Assembly: GCF_000420085.1 (NCBI RefSeq)
Contig: NZ_ATUG01000001.1
Coordinates: forward strand, 372,001 to 436,000
DNA: 64,000 bases
Source of the DNA: Desulfospira joergensenii DSM 10085
GTDB lineage: Bacteria; Desulfobacterota; Desulfobacteria; Desulfobacterales; Desulfobacteraceae
Direction of reading: 5' to 3'
The notes under the pieces are model-generated. The model ran no database searches and was not told where the DNA came from. It saw only the letters and a program-made list of their open reading frames with translations. Shown here one piece after another: positions 42,741-50,186 of the stretch. The first letter of the stretch is position 1. Every line of letters begins with the position of its first letter. The position numbers were made by a program, and so were the translations under genes.

Positions 42741-43904
42741 CTAAGCTTTATGATTAAAAAGAACTCTTGAATCTGCCGTCCCGATATTCCGGGTTCCGGT
42801 CATAAACATGGCCTTTTTCAGGGTGTTTTTAATATGTTCAAGATGGAGGGCCACTCCCAGGGTGCCGGCGCCGGCGGCAGCCCGGATAATATCCCTTCCC
42901 AGGAGTACGGCGTCTGCACCCAGGGCCAGCATTTTGAGTACATCATACCCGGTTCTGACCCCGCCGTCCACGGTAATGGGCATTGAGTCTCCCAGTTTTT
43001 TCCGGATCAGGGGCAGCATAACGGCCGTACCCGGAGTCGAATCAAGCACCCGGCCCCCGTGATTGGATACCCCGATGGCCGCAGCCCCTGCATCGGCGCA
43101 CTTCTGGGCCTCATCCGGCAGCATGATGCCCTTGGCGATAAAGGGAAGGGATGAAAACTCGGTAAGCTCCCGGATATCTTTGACGCTTTTTTTGAACACG
43201 GGCTGGCCGTGGCGGGCCATGATAGTGGAGCCGCTGCCGTCCAGATCAACGCCCACGGCCCTGCAGTTCAATTTTTCCGCCCTTTCAATGAGCCGCTTGA
43301 GAACATCCTGGGACCTGGGCTTGAAAATGGGAATCCCAAATCCCTTGCAGGCCTCCATGGAATCCAGGGAAGGATGCTTCTCCTCGGTATAGAACCAGGT
43401 ATCCCCTCGAAGCCCGATGGTTCCGGCCTCCTGGGCTCCTTTGAGTACGGAGATGCAAAAGCTGGTCTCATCCATGGCGTCGTTGTATTTTCCCGGTCCT
43501 GCCGTGGATGCGGCCAGGACCGGGAAATCCAGATCCATGCCGAGGAATGAGCAGGACATGTCCGGTTCAAAATGGTCTCCTACCACGGACATATTCAGCT
43601 CCAGGTCCTCAAGGGCCTTGGAGTTTGCCCTGAAGGAGCGTCCCTGGCCTGCCCCGCCGAGGCCGATGGGTTTTCCATAGGCTTCCCGCTGGCAGATTTT
43701 TTCATAACTCCCGTCACAGGAGGGATATGCCGCACAGATCCCCTTTAACTTTTTCCGGGCCCGGTCCCTGACCTGCTCAAGGGTCTGGGGGACATCCTCC
43801 TTGGGGATGATCATTCTCTGGTCAGAATCACATCTGCTGCAAAACTCCGGCGGCTCCTGCCCAGAAGAAATTTCATGGCAGACGGAACAAACCCACTCAC
43901 TCAT
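42741..43904 (-). CDS. FMN-dependent alpha-hydroxy-acid dehydrogenase with N-terminal zinc/rubredoxin ribbon
   Basis: A 387-aa fusion. The N-terminal 30 residues carry a CSVC...CSRC ribbon like a rubredoxin knuckle. The rest is a TIM barrel of the lactate/glycolate oxidase family: PVLAASTAGPGKYND, GLRGDTWFY, FIAKGIMLPDEAQKCADAGAAAIGVSNHGGRVLD (split here over strand 6-7) and VDGGVRTGYDVLKMLALGADAVLLGRDIIRA. The catalytic His and Arg of NHGGR are present. It may oxidise lactate or another 2-hydroxy acid and pass electrons through the ribbon or the nearby flavodoxin. FMN-dependent isopentenyl isomerases share the fold but lack the NHGGR motif. Confidence 0.85.
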   Translation of the reverse strand: MSEWVCSVCHEISSGQEPPEFCSRCDSDQRMIIPKEDVPQTLEQVRDRARKKLKGICAAYPSCDGSYEKICQREAYGKPIGLGGAGQGRSFRANSKALEDLELNMSVVGDHFEPDMSCSFLGMDLDFPVLAASTAGPGKYNDAMDETSFCISVLKGAQEAGTIGLRGDTWFYTEEKHPSLDSMEACKGFGIPIFKPRSQDVLKRLIERAEKLNCRAVGVDLDGSGSTIMARHGQPVFKKSVKDIRELTEFSSLPFIAKGIMLPDEAQKCADAGAAAIGVSNHGGRVLDSTPGTAVMLPLIRKKLGDSMPITVDGGVRTGYDVLKMLALGADAVLLGRDIIRAAAGAGTLGVALHLEHIKNTLKKAMFMTGTRNIGTADSRVLFNHKA

Positions 43905-44190
43905 TTACCCACTCCTTTTTATGTTTCGGGCCGATCAAATCCTGGTACATTTTTGTCTCCTGTAACAGAATCGTTTCAGCTTTATGATGTATGAACCGAG
44001 GCATCTGGTTTTTTGTTCTGAATAAAAGCCCTGGAAATGCCTTTATGGTTTTTTAAAGAACGATTTGGTATCTTTCATGGATGAAGGCCTTTTTCCTTAA
44101 CCTTCCAGAACAGATAATCGCTAAATTTTCCTTGTTTGTCCATATAAATTTTAAACCGTTGAGGAATCCTCTCCAAACTTGCTTTAACTC

Positions 44191-44234
44191 TATCATGACT
44201 CTGTCCCAAATCTATCATGACTCTGTCCCAAATC
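44191..44234. repeat. Two tandem 22-bp repeats
   Basis: The unit TATCATGACTCTG-TCCCAAATC occurs twice in direct succession (44191-44212, 44213-44234), followed by a degenerate third part TATCACAGACTATCATAAATC. It lies in the 543-bp gap (43905-44447) between divergent operons, whose remainder is AT-rich and holds the sigma-54-like site at 44351. The copies could be regulator sites. Confidence 0.6.
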
Positions 44235-44350
44235 TATCACAGACTATCATAAATCTCTTTGCAAATTCCAGACCAAATCCCCTTCACCCTTTCCAAGCCG
44301 ATTATCCGCCGATCTGTCTCCAAACCGGGGTTTACTTTGCCTCTAAAATC

Positions 44351-44366
44351 TGGCATAGAATGTGCA
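44351..44366 (+). promoter_or_regulatory. Candidate sigma-54 promoter before the glutaredoxin operon
   Basis: TGGCATAGAATGTGCA has the -24 GG and -12 GC elements separated by ten bases, as in the consensus TGGCACG-N4-TTGCA. It lies 82 bases before the glutaredoxin start. Confidence 0.45.
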
Positions 44367-44447
44367 GTATCAAAATAGCCGAATCTTCAAAATCCGGTGT
44401 CTTTGAAAATGAAACATCCACCCAATCCTTTAAAGTGAGGAGAAGAC

Positions 44448-44705
44448 ATGGCAAAGGACCAAAACATACTATATGCCCTAAGCACTTGCAGCCATTGTAA
44501 ATCAACCAAGAAGCTCCTGTCCGAATGCGAAGTCGAATATGAGTACATCGAAGTAGACGACCTGGAAGGAGAGGAACGCAAAGCCATTCTGGAGGATATC
44601 AAAGAGTTGAATCCCAGGTGTTCCTTCCCCACCATTAAAATAAACGAGAAGGTAATTGTCGGATTTAAGGAAAAAGAAATCAAGGAGGCCCTGGGTATAA
44701 AATAA
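44448..44705 (+). CDS. Glutaredoxin-like protein
   Basis: An 85-aa thioredoxin-fold protein with redox motif CSHC (residues 14-17), cis-proline in SFPTIKIN, and the end GFKEKEIKEALG typical of glutaredoxin/NrdH-like proteins. The CxxC with Ser-His differs from the CPYC of classical glutaredoxin. The ribosome site is GAGGAG. Its stop overlaps the start of the ferredoxin:thioredoxin reductase gene, so the two probably work as a pair: the reductase would reduce this protein at the expense of ferredoxin. Confidence 0.9.
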   Translation: MAKDQNILYALSTCSHCKSTKKLLSECEVEYEYIEVDDLEGEERKAILEDIKELNPRCSFPTIKINEKVIVGFKEKEIKEALGIK

Positions 44706-45034
44706 TGGATATCAACAAATTGTACGAGATGCTGAAAAAGACCAATGAAGCCAAACAGATCTATTTCAACAAGGACAGGGACCTTGTGTTTGAGCTGCTG
44801 GAGTCCCTGGTTTTAAACAAAGAGCGATACGGATACATGGCCTGCCCGTGCCGCCTGGCCTGCGGGGACAAAGACAGAGATAAGGACATTATCTGTCCCT
44901 GTGATTACAGGGCCCCGGACCTGGAAGAATTCGGGGCCTGCTTCTGCGGGCTTTACATATCCCAGGCCCTGAACGACAACAAGATTCAATCGGAGTACGT
45001 GCCCGAGCGCAGGCCCCCTGAAAAGATATTTTAA
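44705..45034 (+). CDS. Ferredoxin:thioredoxin reductase catalytic subunit-like protein
   Basis: A 109-aa protein with the seven cysteines of the FTR catalytic chain: Cys47, 49 and 53 (CPCRLAC), Cys64 and 66 (CPC) and Cys79 and 81 (CFC). In FTR a [4Fe-4S] cluster next to a disulfide reduces thioredoxin-fold partners in two one-electron steps. The variable chain of plant FTR is absent, as in other anaerobes. Here the partner is probably the glutaredoxin encoded just before it. The operon continues with citrate synthase after 77 bp. Confidence 0.92.
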   Translation: MDINKLYEMLKKTNEAKQIYFNKDRDLVFELLESLVLNKERYGYMACPCRLACGDKDRDKDIICPCDYRAPDLEEFGACFCGLYISQALNDNKIQSEYVPERRPPEKIF

Positions 45035-45111
45035 CGGGGTCTTCCCGGCAATATATAAATGACTCTTTTCGTTCATTGATAATCGTCAACTTTTAAATCC
45101 AGGAGGTGACT

Positions 45112-46293
45112 ATGGATGAGTGTTTACCCCTTAAAAATACAGGACTGAGAGGCGTGGATATTGCCAGTTCCAAGATCTGCGATGTCCAGGGAAAACAGGG
45201 GAAACTGATCTACCGGGGGTTCCTGGTGGAAGATCTGGCAAAAAACGCCACCTTTGAAGAGGTCTGCTTTCTCCTGCTCTACGAGAGACTTCCCCAAAAA
45301 GAGGAACTTGAAGAGTTTCAGCAAAGCCTGAAGCAGAAAAGAGAAGTTCCTGAAAGCCTCTACTCCTTTTTAAAAATTCTTCCCCATGACATGAATCCCA
45401 TGGATGTGCTCCAGGCCGCCGTCCCTCTGCTGGGAAGCAATGACAAGACCCTGGACCTGGAACCCAACCTTGAAAACGCCCTGCACAGCGCTGAAAATCT
45501 CATTGCCGGCATTGCCACCATTGTTGCGGCCTGGGACAGGATCAGAAACAACAAGGATGTGGTCTATCCGGACAATGACCTGAGTCATGCCGCTAATTTT
45601 CTATACATGCTCAAGGGGGAAAAGCCTGACCCGGAAACAACAAGGTTTTTCGATGCCGGCCTGGTTCTCCATGCCGAGCATTCATTCAATGCATCCACAT
45701 TTACGGCAAGGCAGGTGGCCTCCACAAAGGCCCATATGTACGCGGCCCTGTCCGCAGCCCTGGGCTCCCTTTCAGGCGCCCTCCACGGAGGTGCCAATGT
45801 CCGGGTCATGAAAATGCTCAAGGAAATCAATTCCCCGGATAAAATTGACGACTATATCCAAAAGACCCTTGAATCCGGCGGACTGATCATGGGGCTGGGC
45901 CATGCCGTCTACCAGACCGACGACCCCAGGGCCATTGTGCTTGCCCCCATGAGCAAAAGAATGGGGGAGATTGCCGGCCAGCCCCAGTGGTACGAACTCT
46001 CCCGGGAGCTTGAGGTGAAAGCCAAGAAGGCTTTCATGGATAAAAAGCAGAGACAGATTTACTGCAACGTGGATTTTTATTCCGCATCCCTTTTCCATGC
46101 CATGGGCATTGCCACGGACCTGTTCACCCCCCTGTTCGCCATCTCAAGAACCAGCGGCTGGGCTGCCCATGTCATAGAGGAGCAGTTTGCCATGGCCGCG
46201 CCAAAGCCCTCCCTTTACCGCCCGGGAGCCGATTATGTGGGGGAGTATTGCGGGCCGGATGAGTGTGTCTGGACGGATATGGAAAATCGATGA
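45112..46293 (+). CDS. gltA: Citrate synthase
   Basis: A 393-aa citrate synthase that condenses acetyl-CoA and oxaloacetate. Catalytic residues lie in AEHSFNASTFTARQVAS (His), SGALHGGANVRV (His) and the C-terminal region VDFYSASLFHAMGI (Asp). GLGHAVYQTDDPRA is the substrate-binding block. The length and lack of an N-terminal extension match the short, type I-like Gram-positive form. The 2-methylcitrate synthase reaction is the main alternative. The ATG at 45112 follows AGGAGGTGA; a GTG six bases earlier lies in that site. Confidence 0.93.
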   Translation: MDECLPLKNTGLRGVDIASSKICDVQGKQGKLIYRGFLVEDLAKNATFEEVCFLLLYERLPQKEELEEFQQSLKQKREVPESLYSFLKILPHDMNPMDVLQAAVPLLGSNDKTLDLEPNLENALHSAENLIAGIATIVAAWDRIRNNKDVVYPDNDLSHAANFLYMLKGEKPDPETTRFFDAGLVLHAEHSFNASTFTARQVASTKAHMYAALSAALGSLSGALHGGANVRVMKMLKEINSPDKIDDYIQKTLESGGLIMGLGHAVYQTDDPRAIVLAPMSKRMGEIAGQPQWYELSRELEVKAKKAFMDKKQRQIYCNVDFYSASLFHAMGIATDLFTPLFAISRTSGWAAHVIEEQFAMAAPKPSLYRPGADYVGEYCGPDECVWTDMENR

Positions 46294-46401
46294 GCCAGTC
46301 AAAGGGCAGAAGCTTTTTGAATTGCTATTTTCCGCTTTTGCCTTTAGACTTTTGGCTTTGAGCTTTTACCGAAACTATAGATTAAGGATAAAAATACGAT
46401 T

Positions 46402-47064
46402 ATGAAAATCTGGCAGTGTACGGTTTGCGGATATATCCACCGGGGAGACGAGCCCCCTGAAAAATGCCCGGTCTGTGGTGTCCCGGCAAGTAAATTCAAG
46501 GAAATCGACGAGGCTGATATCCCGGAAAAAACGCCGAAACCGAGAAAACCCCGTCCGGCCGAACCGGCTCAAGCTGAAAAAGGAAAAACCGCTCCCCCGC
46601 CTGAGCCGGAACCCGTGGTCGAGGAAACCGGTCTGGAAAAGGTGAAATCCATTCTGGTCAAACACCATGCCCACCCGGTGTCGGTGCACTCTCCCAACGG
46701 ACTTCTGCCGGTTGTTTTTCTCCTGTGGTTCGGGGCCTGGATCTTTGGGAACGAATTGCTGTCCAAGGCCGCTTTTATCAACCTGATCTTTGTGGTTCTA
46801 TCCCTTCCCATTGTTCTGGCCACGGGAATATTTGAATGGCAGAAAAAATACAACGGAGCCATGACCCTGATCTTTAAGATCAAAATCACGGCAGCCGTCC
46901 TGACCACGACATCGGCGGTCATCGGCCTGGTCTGGTACCTCATAGATCCTGGAGTGATCCATTCTCCCAAGGCATGGGTATTTATTCTCCTCAACCTGGT
47001 CATGCTGGCCGCCGCCGGCATTGCCGGCCACATCGGCGGGAAGCTGGTGTTCAAGGACCTGTAG
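46402..47064 (+). CDS. Rubredoxin-domain membrane protein (DUF2231-like)
   Basis: A 220-aa fusion. Residues 1-36 form a rubredoxin-like centre with CTVCGYIHRGDEPPEKCPVCGVP. A Pro/Lys/Glu linker (37-75) follows, and then a four-helix membrane part. Here HHAHPVSVHSPNGLLPVVF, with three histidines at the first helix, resembles DUF2231 proteins thought to bind haem or metal. It might accept electrons from rubredoxin-like donors at the membrane. It stands between citrate synthase and isocitrate dehydrogenase on the same strand, with AAGGA 13 bases before the ATG. No function has been shown that I know of. Confidence 0.8.
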   Translation: MKIWQCTVCGYIHRGDEPPEKCPVCGVPASKFKEIDEADIPEKTPKPRKPRPAEPAQAEKGKTAPPPEPEPVVEETGLEKVKSILVKHHAHPVSVHSPNGLLPVVFLLWFGAWIFGNELLSKAAFINLIFVVLSLPIVLATGIFEWQKKYNGAMTLIFKIKITAAVLTTTSAVIGLVWYLIDPGVIHSPKAWVFILLNLVMLAAAGIAGHIGGKLVFKDL

Positions 47065-47105
47065 GACAATTGATAATTGACAATTAAAGAAGTGGACCTT
47101 TATAT

Positions 47106-49328
47106 ATGCAGAAAATCATCTGGACAAAAACCGACGAGGCCCCTGCCCTGGCAGGTTATTCCCTTCTCCCCATCGTTAGATCTTTTTTACGGGAGGCCGG
47201 CATTGAAATCGATCTCTTTGATATCTCCCTTGCCGGCAGGATCCTTGCCGCTTTTCCCCATTGCCTGACCCGGGACCAGCAGGTCCCGGATCATCTGGAA
47301 GAACTGGGCCGGCGGGTAAAACTGGACAGGACCAACATCATCAAACTGCCCAATATCAGCGCCTCCATCCCCCAGCTCCAGGCGGCAATAAAGGAACTCC
47401 AGGAAAAAGGATACAAGATTCCCGACTATCCCCCGGCCCCGGAGACTTCAGAACAAAAGGAGATTCAGACCCGGTATGCAAAGGTCCTGGGCTCTGCGGT
47501 CAACCCGGTTTTACGGGAAGGCAACTCAGACCGGCGGGCCCCGGTTTCCGTAAAATCCTTTGCCAGAAAAAATCCCCATAAGATGATGAAAGCCTGGCCG
47601 GACTCAGGCTCCGGGGCACGGGTGGCCCATATGACGGAAAAGGATTTTTTCGGCACCGAAACCTCCCTCACCCTGGACCGGCCGTGCACGGTCCGGATCG
47701 AATTCAAGGCCCTGGACGGAGAAACAACCCTCCTAAAAAAGGATCTTTCCCTTACAGAGGGAGAGGTGGTGGACACGGCGGTCATGAACATTAAGGCACT
47801 GCGGGATTTTTATGCCCGGGAAATGGACAATGCCAAAAAAGAGGGGGGACTGCTTTCCCTTCACTTAAAGGCCACCATGATGAAGGTTTCCGACCCCATC
47901 ATGTTCGGCCACTGCGTTTCCGTATTTTTCAGGGATGTCCTGGAAAAGCACGCCACTGCCCTGGAATCGGTGGGAGCCAATGTCAACAACGGGCTGGCCG
48001 ATATCCTCGACAAGCTCAAGGCCCTTCCCCGGGAAACCCGGGAGGAAATCCAAAGGGAGATCCAGGCCGTTTATGAGCAGAGGCCGGACCTTGCCATGGT
48101 GGATTCAGACAAGGGAATCACCAACCTCCATCTGCCCAACAACGTCATCGTGGATGCCTCCATGCCCAATATCATCCGGGACGGCGGCCGGATGTGGAAC
48201 CGGGACGGAAAGCTCCAGGATACCGTAGCCATGATTCCGGACCGGAGCTATGCAACCATGTACCAGGCTGTCATTGAAGACTGCAAGGCCCACGGCCAGT
48301 TTGATCCGGCCTCCATGGGCAGCGTGTCCAACGTTGGGCTCATGGCCAAAAAGGCCGAGGAATACGGATCCCACGATAAGACCTTTGAGGCAGAGGCCAA
48401 GGGCACCATCCAAATCGTGGATGAACAAGGCAGATGCCTGCTTTCCCAGGAGGTGGATCAGGGGGATATCTTCCGCATGTGCCAGACCCGGGATATCGCT
48501 CTCCAGGACTGGGTAAGACTGGGGATTGCCAGGGCCAAGGCCACGGACAGTCCGGCCGTGTTCTGGCTGGACCCGGAACGGGGCCATGACCGGGAAATCA
48601 GGAAAAAGGTGCTGGAATTTCTGCCTAAGCATGACAAGACAGGGCTGGATATAAGGCTCCTGCCGCCGGACAAGGCCATGGCATTCACCCTGGAGCGGGT
48701 CCGGAGAGGCGAAGACACCATTTCCGTTACCGGCAATGTGCTCAGGGACTATCTGACCGATCTTTTTCCCATCCTGGAGCTGGGAACCAGTTCCAGGATG
48801 CTCTCCATTGTTCCCCTTCTCAAGGGCGGCGGTCTCTTTGAAACCGGTGCCGGCGGTTCAGCTCCCAAACATGTGGATCAGTTTTTAAAAGAAGGTCACT
48901 TAAGATGGGACTCCCTGGGTGAATACTGCGCCCTGGTTCCCTCCCTGGAACTGGCAGCCAATGCCGATAAAAACGAAAAAGCCGGGATCCTGGCCCGGGC
49001 CCTGGACCGGGCCATCGGGAACTACCTGGAACAGGGGAAAACCCCCTCTCGGAAAGTCAATGAACCGGACAACCGGGGGGCCAGCTTTTATATCGCCCTG
49101 TTCTGGGCAGAGGCCCTGGCCGGCCAGTCCGATGACCAGGATATGAAAAGAAAATTTTCCGGGGTGGCTCAACAGCTCAGGGAAAATGAGACCCGGATTG
49201 CCAAAGAGCTGTTGGAGGCCCAGGGAGAGCCTGTGGATATCGGAGGATACTTTCAGCCCGATCCCGCAAAAACAGAAAGCCGGATGCGGCCGAGCCAAAT
49301 CCTGAATAAGATAATTGACGGTTTATAA
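47106..49328 (+). CDS. icd: Monomeric NADP-dependent isocitrate dehydrogenase
   Basis: A 740-aa protein of the monomeric isocitrate dehydrogenase family, about twice the size of the dimeric form. It starts with KIIWTKTDEAPALAGYSLLPI, contains SLPDSGSGAR-like WPDSGSGARVAHM, and the metal/substrate-binding VDSDKGITNLHLPNNVIVDASMPNIIRDGG (divided by the conserved DA-MP motif) and FDPASMGSVSNVGLMAKKAEEYGSHDKTF. It makes 2-oxoglutarate, CO2 and NADPH. No strong ribosome site is seen. It converges with the PAS/DHp gene 15 bp downstream. The 2-oxoglutarate is the expected substrate of KorAB. Confidence 0.97.
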   Translation: MQKIIWTKTDEAPALAGYSLLPIVRSFLREAGIEIDLFDISLAGRILAAFPHCLTRDQQVPDHLEELGRRVKLDRTNIIKLPNISASIPQLQAAIKELQEKGYKIPDYPPAPETSEQKEIQTRYAKVLGSAVNPVLREGNSDRRAPVSVKSFARKNPHKMMKAWPDSGSGARVAHMTEKDFFGTETSLTLDRPCTVRIEFKALDGETTLLKKDLSLTEGEVVDTAVMNIKALRDFYAREMDNAKKEGGLLSLHLKATMMKVSDPIMFGHCVSVFFRDVLEKHATALESVGANVNNGLADILDKLKALPRETREEIQREIQAVYEQRPDLAMVDSDKGITNLHLPNNVIVDASMPNIIRDGGRMWNRDGKLQDTVAMIPDRSYATMYQAVIEDCKAHGQFDPASMGSVSNVGLMAKKAEEYGSHDKTFEAEAKGTIQIVDEQGRCLLSQEVDQGDIFRMCQTRDIALQDWVRLGIARAKATDSPAVFWLDPERGHDREIRKKVLEFLPKHDKTGLDIRLLPPDKAMAFTLERVRRGEDTISVTGNVLRDYLTDLFPILELGTSSRMLSIVPLLKGGGLFETGAGGSAPKHVDQFLKEGHLRWDSLGEYCALVPSLELAANADKNEKAGILARALDRAIGNYLEQGKTPSRKVNEPDNRGASFYIALFWAEALAGQSDDQDMKRKFSGVAQQLRENETRIAKELLEAQGEPVDIGGYFQPDPAKTESRMRPSQILNKIIDGL

Positions 49329-49343
49329 CCAGGGGGCTCTAAC

Positions 49344-50093
49344 TTAATTTAATTGTTCAATTTTATCGGAAGCAGCGCCAATATCCAAAATCTCAGAGTT
49401 AAGGTATTCTTTGGTTTTATATTGGGTAGCCTTCATCAGCTTCCGGGTAATTCCCCCCATCCGTTCTGCTTGGTCCCTTATTTTGAGAATGCTTGATTTC
49501 CGGACATTTCCCTCGGCAAGTTCATCCATCACCAGTTCAGAAAAGCCGAGTATCACCATCAAGGGCTGGTTCATTTCATGACAGACCGCGCCGGCGGTCT
49601 GGATTACCGCAGACAATTTTTCTTTTTCCAGTATGGCCTGCTCATGTTTTTTGGTACCTGTCACATCTTCAATGGACAACAAAACAACATCATCTCCACG
49701 GAGTACCAGAGGCTGGGTTGTAATCCTCAGATGCCTTTGTTCATGGGGCTGAAACACCATGGTGGTTTCCACCATATGATGGCCCTGCCTCTTTTCCAGG
49801 GTATCTTGCAGGGTTGCCCTCAGTTTACACTTGAGACAGGCCTTTCCATACCCGCATCCTTCAGGGGCATTCTTATGATGGATACAGCCCAGGGCTTCCC
49901 CGCCCACGACACCGATCAATCGGGAATCCTCTTTGTTCACAAAAAGGCGGGCAGCTTTATTGACCAGGACCAGCCTCTGATTTTTATCCAGTACTGCAAT
50001 GGCAAGGGGAAGCCCGTTTATGATTTCCAACAGACCTTCCCTTGTGTAAAATTTCGATTCACTCCTTATATTCTCTGCCTTATCTGCCGTCAT
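49344..50093 (-). CDS. PAS-DHp histidine kinase-like protein lacking an ATPase domain
   Basis: A 249-aa protein. A PAS domain (about 18-145) contains a cysteine cluster at Cys70, 80, 86 and 89 (CIHHKNAPEGCGYGKACLKC), suggestive of a redox or metal sensor. A HisKA (DHp) domain follows with phosphoacceptor His172 in VCHEMNQPLMVILGFSEL. The chain ends at about 60 residues beyond this with no N, G1 or G2 box, so it cannot autophosphorylate. It may be phosphorylated by another kinase, act as a dominant partner, or be truncated. It lies 94 bp after the chemoreceptor gene, beyond a hairpin. Confidence 0.8.
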   Translation of the reverse strand: MTADKAENIRSESKFYTREGLLEIINGLPLAIAVLDKNQRLVLVNKAARLFVNKEDSRLIGVVGGEALGCIHHKNAPEGCGYGKACLKCKLRATLQDTLEKRQGHHMVETTMVFQPHEQRHLRITTQPLVLRGDDVVLLSIEDVTGTKKHEQAILEKEKLSAVIQTAGAVCHEMNQPLMVILGFSELVMDELAEGNVRKSSILKIRDQAERMGGITRKLMKATQYKTKEYLNSEILDIGAASDKIEQLN

Positions 50094-50125
50094 TTTTCTA
50101 TGCTCCGGATAAAACGGATTTGGAT

Positions 50126-50163
50126 CCGGGGATGTAAATATCGGATAATATTCACATCCCCGG
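50126..50163 (-). terminator. Hairpin after the chemoreceptor gene
   Basis: A perfect 10-bp stem (CCGGGGATGT and ACATCCCCGG) with an 18-base AT-rich loop lies 24 bases beyond the chemoreceptor stop. T residues after it are few, so it may be a terminator or an RNA-stabilising hairpin. Confidence 0.6.
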
Positions 50164-50186
50164 GCCTGGGTTGGGTCCTGAAATCC

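Noticed and set aside
44191..44234. Possible CRISPR start (22-bp direct repeats)
   Set aside because: Only two adjoining copies without spacers; no cas genes in the window.
44081..44500. 139-codon plus-strand frame before the glutaredoxin gene
   Set aside because: It runs through tandem repeats and into the glutaredoxin gene in another frame, has no ribosome site and shows no domain pattern.
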